Assembly (NCBI RefSeq): GCF_018446385.1
Contig: NC_055991.1
Location: 119,393,794 to 119,457,793 of the forward strand
Length of the DNA: 64,000 bases
Reading direction: 5' to 3'
Source of the DNA: Zingiber officinale
Lineage: Eukaryota > Streptophyta > Magnoliopsida > Zingiberales > Zingiberaceae
Part shown: positions 22,467-33,130 of the stretch, in pieces
Layout: every line of letters starts with the position of its first letter
Position numbering within the stretch: the first letter of the stretch is position 1
Notes under the pieces: generated by a model
What the model was told of the DNA's origin: nothing
Database searches by the model: none
Seen by the model: only the letters and a program-made list of their open reading frames with translations
Made by a program: the position numbers and the translations under genes

Positions 22467-23930
22467 CTACATGGCTTCTGGCTCTGGCCTTTGCACTTCG
22501 GTGATAAAATCTGCCAAAGATTGTGCCTTGATTGCCGAGCGGGGTTGGTATTGAATATCGAATTCGCTCAATTCTGTAGTCCATTTGATGAGTCGTCCGG
22601 ACGCTTCTGGATTCAACAGTACTCTTCCTAGTGGACTGTTCGTCCGGACAATGATGGTGTGAGCCAAGAAATATGGTCGAAGGCGCCGAGCGGCTAGAAC
22701 CAGAGCAAAGGCCAACTTCTCGAGCCCGGTGTAACGAGATTCAGCATATTTTAAAATGTGGCTCAGAAAATACACCGGCTGCTCATCGCCGCTCGACCTC
22801 ACCAGTGCTGAGCCTACAGCATGCTCAGTTGAAGACAGATAAATATAAAGTGACTCACCCCCGATCGGCTTGGCAAGTACAGGCAGAGAATTAAGATATG
22901 TCTTCAATTCTTCGAACGCCCGATCGCATTCTTCGTCCCAGTGAAATTTTGTAGCTTTGCGTAAGATCTTGAAAAAAGGAAGGCTCCGGTCGGCGGTCTT
23001 GGAGATGAACCTGGACAGAGTGGTGATCCGACCGGTCAAACGCTGCACTTCCCTTGTATTTCTTGGAGGCGGCATATCCTGTAGAGCTTTCACCTTGCTG
23101 GGATTTGCTTCGATTCCCCGCTCGGTCACTATGTACCCCAGAAAACGCCCCCCTTTTGCTCCGAACAGGCACTTCTGAGGATTTAGCTTGACTCCATATT
23201 TGCGCAGCGTTCGAAAGGTTTCCTCCATGTCTTTGAAGAGATCTGCCGCTCGGACGGATTTGATGAGAATGTCGTCCACATAAACTTCTAGGTTCCGCCT
23301 GATCTGCTCTCTGAATACTTTATTCATTAAGCGCTGATATGTGGCTCCCGCATTTTTCAATCCGAACGGCATCACATTGTAGCAATAAGTGTCGTCGGCC
23401 GTCACGAAGCTGACCTTTTCTTGATCTTCACGGGCGAGCGGCACTTGGTGATACCCCTGGTAGGCGTTGAGCATACAGATTAATTCGCAGCCGGCCGTAG
23501 AGTCCACCAGCTGGTCTATCCGGGGCAGAGGATAAAAATCTTTCGGGCAAGCTTTGTTGAGATCCCGGAAATCTATGCACACTCTCCATTTGTTGCCCGG
23601 TTTGGAGACTAATATTACGTTCGCCAACCAGCTCGGGAACTGAACCTCTCGTATATGGCCGGCTTCCAGAAGCTTCTCCACCTCCGCCCGGATGATGACG
23701 TTCTGCTCGGCGCTGAAATCTCTTTTTCTTTGCTTTACCGGCCGAGCGTCCGGTCCGACATGTAACTCGTGTTGCGCTATATTCGGCGAAATTCCGGGCA
23801 GCTCATGTGTCGACCAGACGAAGACATCATGATTTCTTCGGAGGCATTGGATCAGCTCTTCTTTCTGCTTCTCCTCCAGATCGGACGCAATAAAGGTTGT
23901 GGCCTCCGATCGGGATGGGTGAATCAGCAC
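22467..23930 (-). CDS. Tat-1 reverse transcriptase (open segment of polyprotein)
   Basis: A 487-codon open segment in the same frame as gag, bounded by a TAA (about 23943) upstream and a TAG (22467-22469) downstream. Motifs in order: WRVCIDFRDLNKACPKD, the palm segment CMLNAYQGYHQVP, MPFGLKNAGATYQRLM, the catalytic YVDDIL, FLGYIVTERGIEANP, then the start of the Ty3-type RNase H connection (SSTEHAVGSALV). The palm motif normally reads LDAYQGYHQ; here the first catalytic aspartate is asparagine (AAC). The enzyme copies element RNA into DNA in cytoplasmic particles. With this substitution and the surrounding stops it is probably inactive. Confidence 0.88.
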   Translation of the reverse strand: MLIHPSRSEATTFIASDLEEKQKEELIQCLRRNHDVFVWSTHELPGISPNIAQHELHVGPDARPVKQRKRDFSAEQNVIIRAEVEKLLEAGHIREVQFPSWLANVILVSKPGNKWRVCIDFRDLNKACPKDFYPLPRIDQLVDSTAGCELICMLNAYQGYHQVPLAREDQEKVSFVTADDTYCYNVMPFGLKNAGATYQRLMNKVFREQIRRNLEVYVDDILIKSVRAADLFKDMEETFRTLRKYGVKLNPQKCLFGAKGGRFLGYIVTERGIEANPSKVKALQDMPPPRNTREVQRLTGRITTLSRFISKTADRSLPFFKILRKATKFHWDEECDRAFEELKTYLNSLPVLAKPIGGESLYIYLSSTEHAVGSALVRSSGDEQPVYFLSHILKYAESRYTGLEKLAFALVLAARRLRPYFLAHTIIVRTNSPLGRVLLNPEASGRLIKWTTELSEFDIQYQPRSAIKAQSLADFITEVQRPEPEAM

Positions 23931-24023
23931 TTCCTCTTTTTATTCATAAATTAAAGAGGGTGGTTTTTCAGTGATGGCGTTTACCTCGATCCGGGGCGCC
24001 TTCCGAGCGGAATTGGCTTCTGC

Positions 24024-25925
24024 TCAGACCATCTCGATGTAGCATCGCCGAGCTGCTAGCTGATCTCCTCGTACTTCTCCCACTTTGTCCTCCACGGGGA
24101 ACTTGATCTTCTGATGGAAGGTTGAGACGACCGCTCGGAATTTGCTGAGCGCCGGTCGTCCCAGAATGACGTTGTAGGACGAGGGAGAGTCGACCACCAC
24201 AAAGTTTGTAGTCCTTGTCCTCCTGAGCGACTCTTCTCCCAACGAGGTAGCCAGCCGGATCTGTCTGACCGGCTGAACTGCGTTACCCGTAAACCCGTAG
24301 AGCAGAGTTGTCATGGGTAACAGCTCGGCTCGATCAATTTGTAGTTGATCGAACGCCTTCTTGAATAAGATGTTGACTGAGCTCCCTGTGTCAACAAATA
24401 TGCGGTGAATTGTGTAATTGGCTATTACCGCTTTGATGAGCAAAGCATCGTCGTGGGGTACTTCAACTCCTTCCAAGTCCCCTGGCCCGAAACTGATTTC
24501 TGGTCCGCTCGCCCGTTCTTGGCTGCAGCCAACGGCATGGATTTGGAGCTGCCGGACGCTCGCCTTTCTGGCTCGATTGGAGTCTCCTCCGGTCGGCCCG
24601 CCAGCAATAACGTTGATCTCGCCTCGAGAAGTATTGCTTCTATTTTCCTCTTCCCGAGCGGACGGTCGAGACCGTTCCCTGGACGCTCGGCGATTCTCCT
24701 GCCTTGGAGAACGATGCCGATCGGGAGTTTGTTGCTGTGGCCTACCAGCTCGAGTCCGATCGGCTTCATGAGTTCTCTGTCGCCTGTCGACTGAGGGAGA
24801 CCGTCGTCCGGCATTCCGGGGAACAGGATGAGTCACGAAGGGAAGACTTCGGCAATCCCTTGTATTGTGCGTGTCCGTCCAGTGGAAGGAGCAGAACATC
24901 GGGGTCCATTTCTTCTTTGGCTTGGGCCGAGCGGCGGATACCTCTTGCACGTGGGATCTGGCATGGGGGGATCGAATTGCTTCGGCCCTTGGTCCTCTGG
25001 CCGGCTGATGAGTGGCGTGTGGTTTCCGCTCGGCCAGAGGAGGCCGCTCGGCTGGAATTTCTTTTTTCCTGGCCGCTTGCGCTTCTTCCACGTTGATGTA
25101 CTCGTTAGCCCGGTGTAGCATGTGATCATAATCCCGGGGCGGCTTTCGGATGAGCGATCGGAAGAAATCTCCATCCACTAGGCCTTGTGTGAAGGCATTC
25201 ATCATAGTTTCCGAGGTGGCCGTTGGAATGTCCATCGCCACTTGGTTGAACCGCTGGATGTAACCTCGAAGCGATTCACGGGCTTCTTGCTTAATGGTGA
25301 ACAGGCTTACGCTCGTTTTCTGGTAGCGTCGGCTGTTCGCAAAATGGTGGAGGAAGGCCGTTCGGAAATCCTTGAAGCTCGTGATGGATCCGTCCGGCAA
25401 CCTCCGAAACCACCGTTGAGCCGACCCGGAGAGGGTGGTGAGGAAAACCCGACACTTCACCCCATCTGTGTATTGATGTAGGGTTGCCGTGTTGTCAAAC
25501 TTACCCAAATGATCATCTGGGTCGGTTGTCCCATTATACTCGCCGATCGTCGGAGGCACGTAATGCTTGGGCAGGGGGTCTCGCAGAATAGCCTCTGAAA
25601 ATTGGCGATTGATCCGCTCGGGCGATGCGTCCGCTCGGGGGGCTTTCCCCTTTCTGGCATCTCGTCTAGGCATTTCATCCGAAGAAGATCCCCTATCTCT
25701 GTGAGCTGGTACGGCTTCAAGGGTGCGGAACAGGGCTCGATGAAATGCAACGGTGGCTGGTGGCGCTTCCGCTCGACCACCAGACGCTGATGTTGCTTGC
25801 TACTCCGGCCGCTCGGCTGTAGCTTTCTGTTTTTGCTCCACGAGCTTGGCGGCCCTTATCTCGATCAGAGCGTCGAGTTCCTCGTTCGAAAGCGTCACCG
25901 TGTGTTGTCGTCCAGCCTCGTCCAT
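24024..25925 (-). CDS. Tat-1 gag and aspartic protease, one nonsense codon
   Basis: The frame starts at ATG 25925-25923 (MDEAGRQHTVTLSNEEL), meets a TAG at 25802-25800, then runs open from 25799 to a TGA at 24026-24024. Capsid region: YNGTTDPDDHLGKF, RVFLTTLSGSAQRWF, FRTAFLHHFANSRRYQKT and LRGYIQRFNQVAMDI. A truncated zinc-knuckle-like CSFHWTDTHNTRDC follows, then an R/S/P-rich linker and the aspartic protease with FVDTGSSVNILF and ILGRPALSKFRAVVS. Gag forms the particle and protease processes the polyprotein. The TAG (from CAG) and TGA (from TGG) can each arise by one C-to-T or G-to-A change. Confidence 0.88.
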
Positions 25926-25958
25926 TGTTTCCGATCGGATGCAGGAGCGTTCCCACAG

Positions 25959-25967
25959 ACGGCGCCA
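25959..25967 (-). promoter_or_regulatory. Tat-1 primer binding site
   Basis: Three bases inside the 5' LTR end the minus strand reads TGGCGCCGT, complementary to the 3' end of plant tRNA-Asp; the match ends after nine bases. Tat-2 has the identical site and flanking CTGTGGGAACG. Confidence 0.75.
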
Positions 25968-25970
25968 AAT

Positions 25971-26807
25971 TGATCCTGTCCGAATCGTCGAACCAAAGGA
26001 CGCTGGGCACGTGTCGCTCTCCGAGTCGATGGCGTAGGCCTCCAAAGCTCCGGCGATCCTGCACAGAAGTCGGGCCGAGAAGGGGTTCCCGGCGGCGACC
26101 CTCCGACGCTCAAGTTAGGCGAAGCTCAATAGAGAGAAAGGGGCTCCTAAACTAGTCATGTGCATACCTCCGGCGAAGTAAAAGGGCCTTTATATAGGGC
26201 AGCGAAGAAGTGGGTGTACACCTACCGAGGTGTACACGTGTCCATGGCCCATACCCCCGTAAGGGCTTGTCAATGAGCTTCCCTGACCCATACTGCTACA
26301 GTCCAAGCATGTCCTCGATGGGACAGCGAAATCTCCTGTCATAAGATTTGGAGCATGGCTTGCGCGTGAAACATACCTGCTGTCAGAAAAAGACGTCCCT
26401 TGACCTTTTCCCCTTTGCTCCAGATCTGTCGTCCGGTCGGCCAGCTCCTTCAACATCCGGCCGGACGTATGCGGTGATTTACTTGGGGAGATTCTCCATC
26501 ACGTGCTTTGTGGAGACCATTAGCAGTATGTTACCTTGTGGCCTTGGCCGAGCGTGCAGTCCGCTCGTCCCTGCGATCTTTCCCCCTGAGCGCTAGAACC
26601 CTGACTTCCTACAGGGCGCCTTTAACCATCAGCTCGACACCGGCCGGACGACCGTCCGGTCGGGCCCAGCCCTCTACGGACGTTGGCTCCACCGAACGGC
26701 CGGTCGGCAGTTCGGACCTCCCATCTCCGGACGGGCATCCTTCCACTTTGACTCCCACGTGGCGTTGACCTCACCGAACGGGGTCCCCTGTTCTTACCAC
26801 CGGATCA
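25971..26807 (-). repeat. Tat-1 5' LTR
   Basis: 837 bp, TGATCC...GGATCA, followed by the ACTAA target duplicate. The complement at 26196-26188 is the TATATAAAG promoter for gag-pol. Confidence 0.92.
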
Positions 26808-27579
26808 ACTAAGGTTTGGTTATATTAAATTTTACAGCCTCAATATAGTTTTGTACCTAAGTGTTTTGATGGATGCAGTGTTAGTAGCACATAATTATCT
26901 CTGTATCCTTGGTATAATTGTTTATTTGAGTTTGATTAATCAATAATTAATTTTAGATTCAGGTGCTTAACTTTAGTTTAAGGTTAAATAAGATAAGATT
27001 TTATTAATTCAATAACAGTTAACCATTATCAATAATTTATTGATTGGTTTTTACTTGATTTAATAATTTAATGCTCAGTGAAATAATTTAAATTTCATAT
27101 TAATTGATTGAGTTGATTTAATGAAAGTGCTAGTTATAGTTTTAACTATTCATTTACTTCCTTAGTTTAAAGTTAGCATTAATTCGACGTTAAATTTATT
27201 AAAGTTATTAAACATAGTTAAGGTTCAATTTGAACCAATCGTTAATAATGATAAATTATGATTTAATTATATTTTGATTAACAATAAAATTAAGATTTAT
27301 TGAGTTAAATTAAGGTTAAGTATTAATTAACTGTTTAATATAAGGTCACATCTAATTTAGATCACAGTTAATTTTTTGAAGTTCGTACTTTCATTATTAA
27401 ATTTATGATCTTAAGTTAACCAAATTTTAATAATGTCATTAGGATTTAGATTTAGTTCAAATATTTTAATGTAATTAGAATTTAGGGTTTAGGATTTATT
27501 ATTATATAATTTTATTTTAACTTTAAGTTTACTTTTTGAATTACAATGACTTTTTAAACTAATTTTTAAGAAAAACTTA
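26808..27579. other. AT-rich host sequence between insertions
   Basis: About 770 bp of AT-rich non-coding DNA rich in TTAATT and TTAAGTT words, beginning with the ACTAA target duplicate. It is probably the continuation of the copia internal region. No gene is visible. Confidence 0.45.
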
Positions 27580-28748
27580 GGGGGCGTTTGGTTTAGGGGA
27601 ATAGGAGTGGGGAATGGGAATGAGAATCATTGATTGTCATTGTTAATGTTTGGATTATAGGAATGAGAATACAAATAAGGGAATGAATCCTTGAAATTGG
27701 GTAATAACTCATTCCCATGTACCTCCCCTTCAATGAGCCATTACCCTATTTTCATCAATCAAAATATTCCCTTATTCCAAAAATACCCTTGACCTAAAAC
27801 TAAAATTTTCTTCCTTAATATCAAATATCAAAATTTATTTATTTATTTTTTCTTTCATATCACTTCTCTCTCCTTGTTCTCTCTCATCATATTTTCTCTC
27901 TCATCATTTTATCACACATTTTCTTTCTCTTTAATCTCTCCTATCACACTCTCTTTCTTCCTTTTTTCTCATTACACTTTCTCTCTCATCATACTTTCTC
28001 CTCAATTTCTTCCATCGCACTCTCTTCCTTCTTTTTTTCTCATCATACTTTCTCTCTCCTCAATCTCTCTCATCACACTCTCTTTTCTCTTTTTTTTCTC
28101 AACACACTTTCTCTCTCCTCAATCTCTCTTGTCACACTCCCTCCTTTTTTCCCTCAACAAACTTTCTCTCTCATCATATTTTCTCTCTCCTCAATATCTC
28201 TCATCACACTCACTGTTCTCTTTTTTTCTCATCACACTTTCTCTCTCATCATATTTTCTCTCTCATCATACTTTCTCTCCTCAATCTCTCTCATCACACT
28301 CTCTCTCCTTATTTTTTTTACATTTTCTCTCTCTTCATCCTCTCTAATCATACTTTCTCTCACATCATATTTTTTCTCTCATATTCTCTCATCATGCTCT
28401 CTCCTATCACACTCTCTTTTCTCATTTTCTCTTATCACACTTTCTCTCTCTTAATTTTTTCTCATCATACTTTCTCTCTCATCATACTTTCTTTCTCATC
28501 ATACTTTCTCTCTCATCATTCTCTTTCATCATATTTTTTTTCTCACATTCATCTTTCTCTCACATCTAATTTTTTCTCTTATTTTCCTTTAAGGGTAAAA
28601 AAGGAAATTTTTTTTTATTCCGATAGAAAATATACAACTAACCAAACATTGCTTTTAAGAGTGATATCCATGCTCATACCCATTCCCATTCCACAATACA
28701 ATGATTCCCATTCCGATTCCTATTCCTAGGAAAGACCCAAACGCCCCC
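27580..28748. mobile_element. Harbinger/Tourist-type non-autonomous element
   Basis: Terminal inverted repeats GGGGGCGTTTGG (27580-) and CCAAACGCCCCC (-28748) extend imperfectly through GGAATAGG.. / ..CCTATTCC. Both ends are flanked by TTA (27577-27579 and 28749-28751), the target preference of PIF/Harbinger elements. At 1,169 bp it is longer than a typical MITE because of its CT-rich core. It has no transposase and would depend on one elsewhere. Confidence 0.85.
27849..28600. repeat. CT-rich degenerate minisatellite inside the Harbinger-type element
   Basis: About 750 bp almost free of G on the plus strand, built from variants of CTCTCTCATCACACTTT. It gives long open frames of F, L and S codons that are composition artefacts. 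Such a strand bias could form triplex or other non-B DNA; that is an inference. Confidence 0.85.
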
Positions 28749-28912
28749 TTAATTTTAAAGTTAAAAGATTTAAGTTAAAAATAATAATATTTTATTTTTT
28801 AAGTAATTAGGATTTTTAATATAATTTTTTTAAATGATTAAGTTTAATTTTAATTGTAAATTTTAAATTAAGTTTAAATTTTAAGTTTTAAATTTAAATT
28901 AAGTTTAACTAT
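28749..28912. other. AT-rich host sequence before Tat-2
   Basis: 164 bp of TTAAATTT/AAGTTTAA words, ending in the ACTAT target duplicate of Tat-2. Confidence 0.4.
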
Positions 28913-30150
28913 TGATCCTGTCGGGAAGCTGAGAAGACGGACCTGTCGGTGTGACGTGTCTGGAAGGTTGACCGCATCCCCATGACCCGGATGGTGCTCT
29001 GTCAGCTATGTTGACTGAGTCGTCAGATGTCCTCCGGTCGGCAGTGCCTGTATCCAGTGACCGGGTTGCCCCGTTCTCTGGTACCTCGGTGCTCGAGGCG
29101 AATCCCACAAATATATGAGCAGCCAAATACAAATAACAAAATAGTGAAATAAATACAGGAAAGGTACGATGACGTACCCTGGCCCAGGGGGGCGCCCTCG
29201 GATGGATGGATGAACTAGTCGGGCTACTGATCGAGTCGTCATGGCCCTGCCGGACGGATGGACATGAGTCGGCAGAGGAGCCGGATCTAGGAGCAGCGAC
29301 GTGGAATCCGGTGTGCCATGTATCCGCAAGGCGGTATGTAAGTCACAATATATCCTCGGCTCGCAGGCCGGGCTACGACACACACTGACGGCTCATAGGT
29401 CGGCTGGTAAAATGTCTCACCATCATAGCAGTTATACAAATAGCAGAACATCACGGCTCGATGGCCGGAAAACACAACGGATGTCTAGAAACACCGCGGA
29501 GGGCCGGATCTGCGCCAAAAGCAGTGGAAACAACAAATGTACAGCTGTCAAAGCGGACTGTCAGGACGCGCAGAGCTAGCTGTAGGGCCGTCGGAAGGGG
29601 CGGCGGTGGCAGCCGGTGGCGACACCCGCTGGAGATGGTAGCTATCCTCCTCAGTGGCGTCAGCGCGGCGAGCAGCGAGCGCAGCCGGTGGCGGAGGTGG
29701 CGCAAGCAGCGTCCTCTATTGGACGTGCTCAAGGCGGAGAGAATAATGAGGGGAGGAGATGGTGTCGAGGAGAAATAAAGAAGAAGGACGACCATCGACA
29801 TCGGTGAGGAGCGGTGTGCGAAGGAGCTTCCTTCGTCGAGTATTCTGGCGGTGGATTAAGATCATCAAAACCCCCTTTACCCCACTGTTCCTAGTGGCGA
29901 CTCCTGACCAAGCACCCTCCTCCCAGTGGTGGCGCTAAGAGGAAGTATAAGAGAGGAGGAGGAAAGGAATGGCCAGCCTGATTTTGGCGCTGGCCTGTAG
30001 CGTGAGAGGAAGAAATCCCCTTCCTGAGGACGGGCTCAAGCACGAAACCCTCAAGCCCCCCTCCTCTCTCAAAGGTGAACCGTGCCACCTTTAAAGTCAA
30101 AACCTATTAATGTAAAATGTCCAAAATGCCCTATTCTCTTTATCGCATCA
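28913..30150 (-). repeat. Tat-2 3' LTR
   Basis: TGATCCTGTCGGG...TTATCGCATCA. It differs in sequence from the Tat-1 LTR except at the first bases (TGATCCTGTC). Short open frames inside it have no recognisable protein. The antisense of its inner part is GC-rich. Confidence 0.9.
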
Positions 30151-30680
30151 CAAGCTTCCCCTTCAAGTCTAGTCAAAGGAGGCGTGAGTCCGACTAACTG
30201 GACAGTCTATTGCAAAGGCTAAATCATCCTCCATATCGAAGTCAAATCGGTGAACCCCTCGTATAAGGTCTTCCGCTCGGAGGGTTTATAGACGCCGTAT
30301 AAGTCAAATCGGTACACCTTTAAAGTCTATTTAACGTCGGGGCTCGACGGTCTTCCGCTCAGAGGGTTTATAGACGCCGGCTCTGTAACGACCCATCTTC
30401 TACTGACTAGGCTGTGAGGCCGATCGCTACATTATGCTGTGCTAAATTACTATTGCGAAAATCTGGATTGATTAAAATTTTACTAAACTGATTACTGTAA
30501 AATCTGAACTTAATATTCTAGGTGTACCTAGGAGTTGTACACATGCTAGGGAAGATAATCTATGCCTCTCAGATGTCCTGCTAGCTGTAATCAGGCATTT
30601 CAATCGATCCCTGAATCGATTGGGCTGTCGGATTGATCCAGTGATCGATCCAGCTTGATACCGGCACGAAGAAAACTCTG

Positions 30681-30882
30681 GATCGGTCGGCTGACCGATC
30701 CACAAGCTATCTTGCTCCAGGAGTACACTGATCGGTCGGTAGACCGATCCAGTGGCTCACTGATCGGTCGGCTGATCGATCAGTGAGCTTCTGTACTCTC
30801 TGTTACCTCTCTGTTCGCGACTGGATCGGTCAGCTGACCGATCCAGTGGCACAACCCAATTCTGATCGATCTGTAGATCAAT
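30681..30882. repeat. Palindrome cluster in chromovirus LTR (copy 1)
   Basis: Hairpin-forming sites: 30681-30700 (GATCGGTCGGCTGACCGATC), 30730-30749, 30762-30781, 30824-30843, and a weaker one near 30863. The arms are 8 bp around a 4-base centre. LTR copy 2 has a different number and order (37716, 37766, 37798, 37849). Confidence 0.9.
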
Positions 30883-32342
30883 CTGGGTTTCTGATTTCGA
30901 ATCAGAACCCCTGATTTCAGCACTTTTTCGTGCCTCAATCACCCACACAAGTTCTAAAACAACTGGAAACAATCTAATAGCAAACAACTAACATTCCAAA
31001 CATGATCACTAACAACCTAAGCAGGTTTTCTATAATTCCATGCATTTAGACGATTAAGCAAACAAAAAGAACATAAAAAGAAATGCTAAGTTCTTAAATG
31101 TTCTAGTTCTCCCCAAGGTCTTTATTCCAAGCTCCATCCACACACATCTTCATCGTTGCATTGACCTCCAGCCTCCGCTAGTCCATTTTTCCTTTACCTT
31201 TATCTGCAGTATAAGGAAAAAGTATCTGTAAGCTTTCGCTTAGTAAGAAACCATCTACCTCACTAAAACATGCATTCGATGCAATATGCTTTTAAAACAT
31301 GCTGTTTGAAAGTGCACTGATTAGACTGAAACATGGCATGTTATCATACATAGAAATCAAAGCTAGTCATGACATACTATCATCTAAACATATGTAATAA
31401 AAGCTGAACATGAACACCAAAGCATGGCATACGAAGCTAACCATAACTATCATGTGTAACAACAAGGAAAACTGAGCTGAACATGAATTAAACTAGTCTG
31501 GAACTGAATTCAAACTCAACTAACATAACTGATCTTTGTGAGTTTTGAAAAACTATAATATAATAGATTAAAATACATAATCATACTGCTAATGGGCTCG
31601 GCAACTGTACATGTTATGCGCGCATCCTCAACTAAACCCGGGGTTGCAAATCCCGAATGTAGCAAGGTTTACTAGGTTATCTAAACCTAGGGACCGACTA
31701 TGGGAGCCCAGCCCAATGGATATCTAATCCTGTACAGTGCCACTACTGAAAATAAAATACTGAATCATAGCTAATTAATGTACCTTGCTTCTACTAGGTT
31801 ATCTGAACCTAGAGGCGACTGTGGGTGCCCACCCATTGGACCGTAGTCCCATATATGCTGTGGCAAGGCTAACTAAACTATTTAAATGCTTCTATTGCAT
31901 TTACTGAGCTATTAAAATGCCTAAGTTGTATTTTTCTGTGCTAAATAATTTAATCGAACACTTAGTATGCACTAATTCGCATCCTTGTGCCGAAAGTCTA
32001 CATATTACTAAACTAAAACATGGAATTCACACGGAAGCTACTTATACTGCAGGTGAGGGGTTTCTTACCTCCTGTTCGGATTTTCTTACGATTCTAATCG
32101 CTAGATTTCCGAAGGAGACGATCCTTTCGACGATCTTCTCGCGTCTATGCGTTCTTCTCGCGGAGAGGAACGTCCTCATGTCGGAGATGTCGCCGGAAGG
32201 TGTCCTTGAAGCCCTAGGAAAGGAACCCTAGGCTCCTTCTTGTGGTTGGCGCCGAGAGCAAGAGAAGAGAAGGGGAGTCGGCGGTGAGGGTTTGAGGAGA
32301 GAAAAGTTACGATCCCAAAATAACTCTTCACTTAATTCCTCC

Positions 32343-32351
32343 CTATTTATA
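32343..32351 (-). promoter_or_regulatory. TATA box of chromovirus 3' LTR
   Basis: TATAAATAG on the minus strand. The identical box in the other LTR lies at 39362-39354 and would drive the nested element's genomic RNA. Confidence 0.65.
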
Positions 32352-32410
32352 TTAAAGGATTAATTCGGCCAACTCTAATATAAATTTAATTGCCTCCCTT
32401 TCCTTTCAGC

Positions 32411-32488
32411 ACGGCCCTGCTGGGTTCAACTGGTTACTAGAATTACCCGTAAACCATAGGTCTCGGGTTCAATTCCCGCTTAGGCCGT
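32411..32488 (+). other. tRNA-like segment in chromovirus LTR (copy 1)
   Basis: 78 nt with complementary ends ACGGCC/GGCCGT, an A-box-like TGGGTTCAACTGG, and a T-arm CGGGTTCAATTCCCG whose loop contains a B box (GGTTCAATTCC). The anticodon arm is not clear and no CCA-type maturation is implied. It is probably a tRNA- or SINE-derived insertion fixed in this LTR family. It is antisense to the retroelement, in U3. Confidence 0.55.
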
Positions 32489-32644
32489 TTTCGTTTTCTA
32501 TTTGTTTTTGCTACTTCCGTTACTCTAAAAATTCTGTAAAAATATCCTAAAATTCCAGAAAAATCATAGAATATTTCTAAAATAAGTTTGAGAATTTTCG
32601 GGCGTTACAATCCCCCATACCTTATAAAAAGTTCGTCCTCGAAC

Positions 32645-33130
32645 TTAGAATAATTCTGTGTACCTCTGTCTCATGCTGGCTTCTGTCTCCCAAGTTGCCT
32701 CTTCTGCTGTGTGATTTCGCCAAATAACTTTGACTAATGGTACTTCCTTGTTCCGCAATTTCTTAACTGCTCGGTCTATTATCTGAATAGGTCGACTGTC
32801 ATAGCTGAGGTCTTCGCGGATCTGTACCAATTGGGGCTCAACCACCTGGGTGGCATCTGGGATATACTTCTTCAGCATTGAGACATGAAATACATTGTGG
32901 ACAGCTGACATTTCCTGGGGTAGCTCTAGCTCATATGCTACCTTGCCCACTCTTCTGCTGATAAGGTATGGTCCCACATATCGGGGACTTAGCTTGCCCT
33001 TCTTCCCAAAATGCATTACTCCCTTCATGGGAGCTACTCTAAGGAACACTGAATTCCCAACTGTAAACTCCAAAGGTCTGCGCCGTATATCAGCATAGCT
33101 TTTCTGGCGGCTCTGAGCTATCTCTATCCT
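32645..33130 (-). CDS. Chromovirus integrase C-terminus and chromodomain
   Basis: After the TAG at 33133-33131 the same polyprotein reads QSRQKSYADIRRRPLEF, then GNSVFLRVAPMKGVMHFGKK, LSPRYVGPY, KVAYELELP, VHNVFHVSMLKKY and ends with a chromodomain-like segment IIDRAVKKLRNKEVPLVKV.IWRNHTAEEATWE. In chromoviruses the chromodomain directs integration to heterochromatin. Copy 2 has the same segment at 39633-40121. Confidence 0.85.
   Translation of the reverse strand, partial: RIEIAQSRQKSYADIRRRPLEFTVGNSVFLRVAPMKGVMHFGKKGKLSPRYVGPYLISRRVGKVAYELELPQEMSAVHNVFHVSMLKKYIPDATQVVEPQLVQIREDLSYDSRPIQIIDRAVKKLRNKEVPLVKVIWRNHTAEEATWETEASMRQRYTELF

Larger units (their letters stand above)
15461..26807 (-). 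mobile_element. Tat-1: complete Ty3/gypsy (Tat/Retand-type) LTR retrotransposon, 11,347 bp
   Basis: Minus-oriented element bounded by 836/837-bp LTRs and a 5-bp target duplication ACTAA (15456-15460 and 26808-26812). Parts in transcription order: 5' LTR (26807-25971), primer binding site, gag-protease-RT-RNase H-integrase (25925-20722), a 65-bp repeat array, an antisense accessory gene (16939-19133, plus strand), polypurine tract (16297-16312) and 3' LTR (16296-15461). The YVDDIL reverse transcriptase, the tRNA-Asp-like primer site, absence of a chromodomain and extra DNA between integrase and 3' LTR fit the Tat lineage. By eye the two LTRs differ at roughly 20 positions (about 2%), so the insertion is fairly young, yet its polyprotein is already broken. 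Confidence 0.9.
30384..32609 (-). repeat. Chromovirus 3' LTR
   Basis: 2,226 bp. It contains five palindromic GATCGGTC...GACCGATC-type elements near 30681-30882, a TATA box on the minus strand (32351-32343) and a tRNA-like segment (32411-32488). A 104-codon plus-strand open frame at 31917 is present in both LTR copies without recognisable product. Confidence 0.9.

Noticed and set aside
24405..25118. Plus-strand open frames opposite Tat-1 gag
   Set aside because: Shadows of the GC-rich gag frame; unlike the 16939 gene they lack a promoter, introns or domain matches.
27874..28729. Open frames in the CT-rich array
   Set aside because: Pure composition artefact (F, L, S and H repeats).
28905..29807. 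Several open frames in the Tat-2 LTRs (also 43128-44156)
   Set aside because: GC-rich LTR sequence; frames overlap on both strands and match no protein I know.
31917..32231. 104-codon open frame found in both chromovirus LTRs
   Set aside because: The two LTRs are near-identical, so conservation is not independent evidence; no domain recognised.
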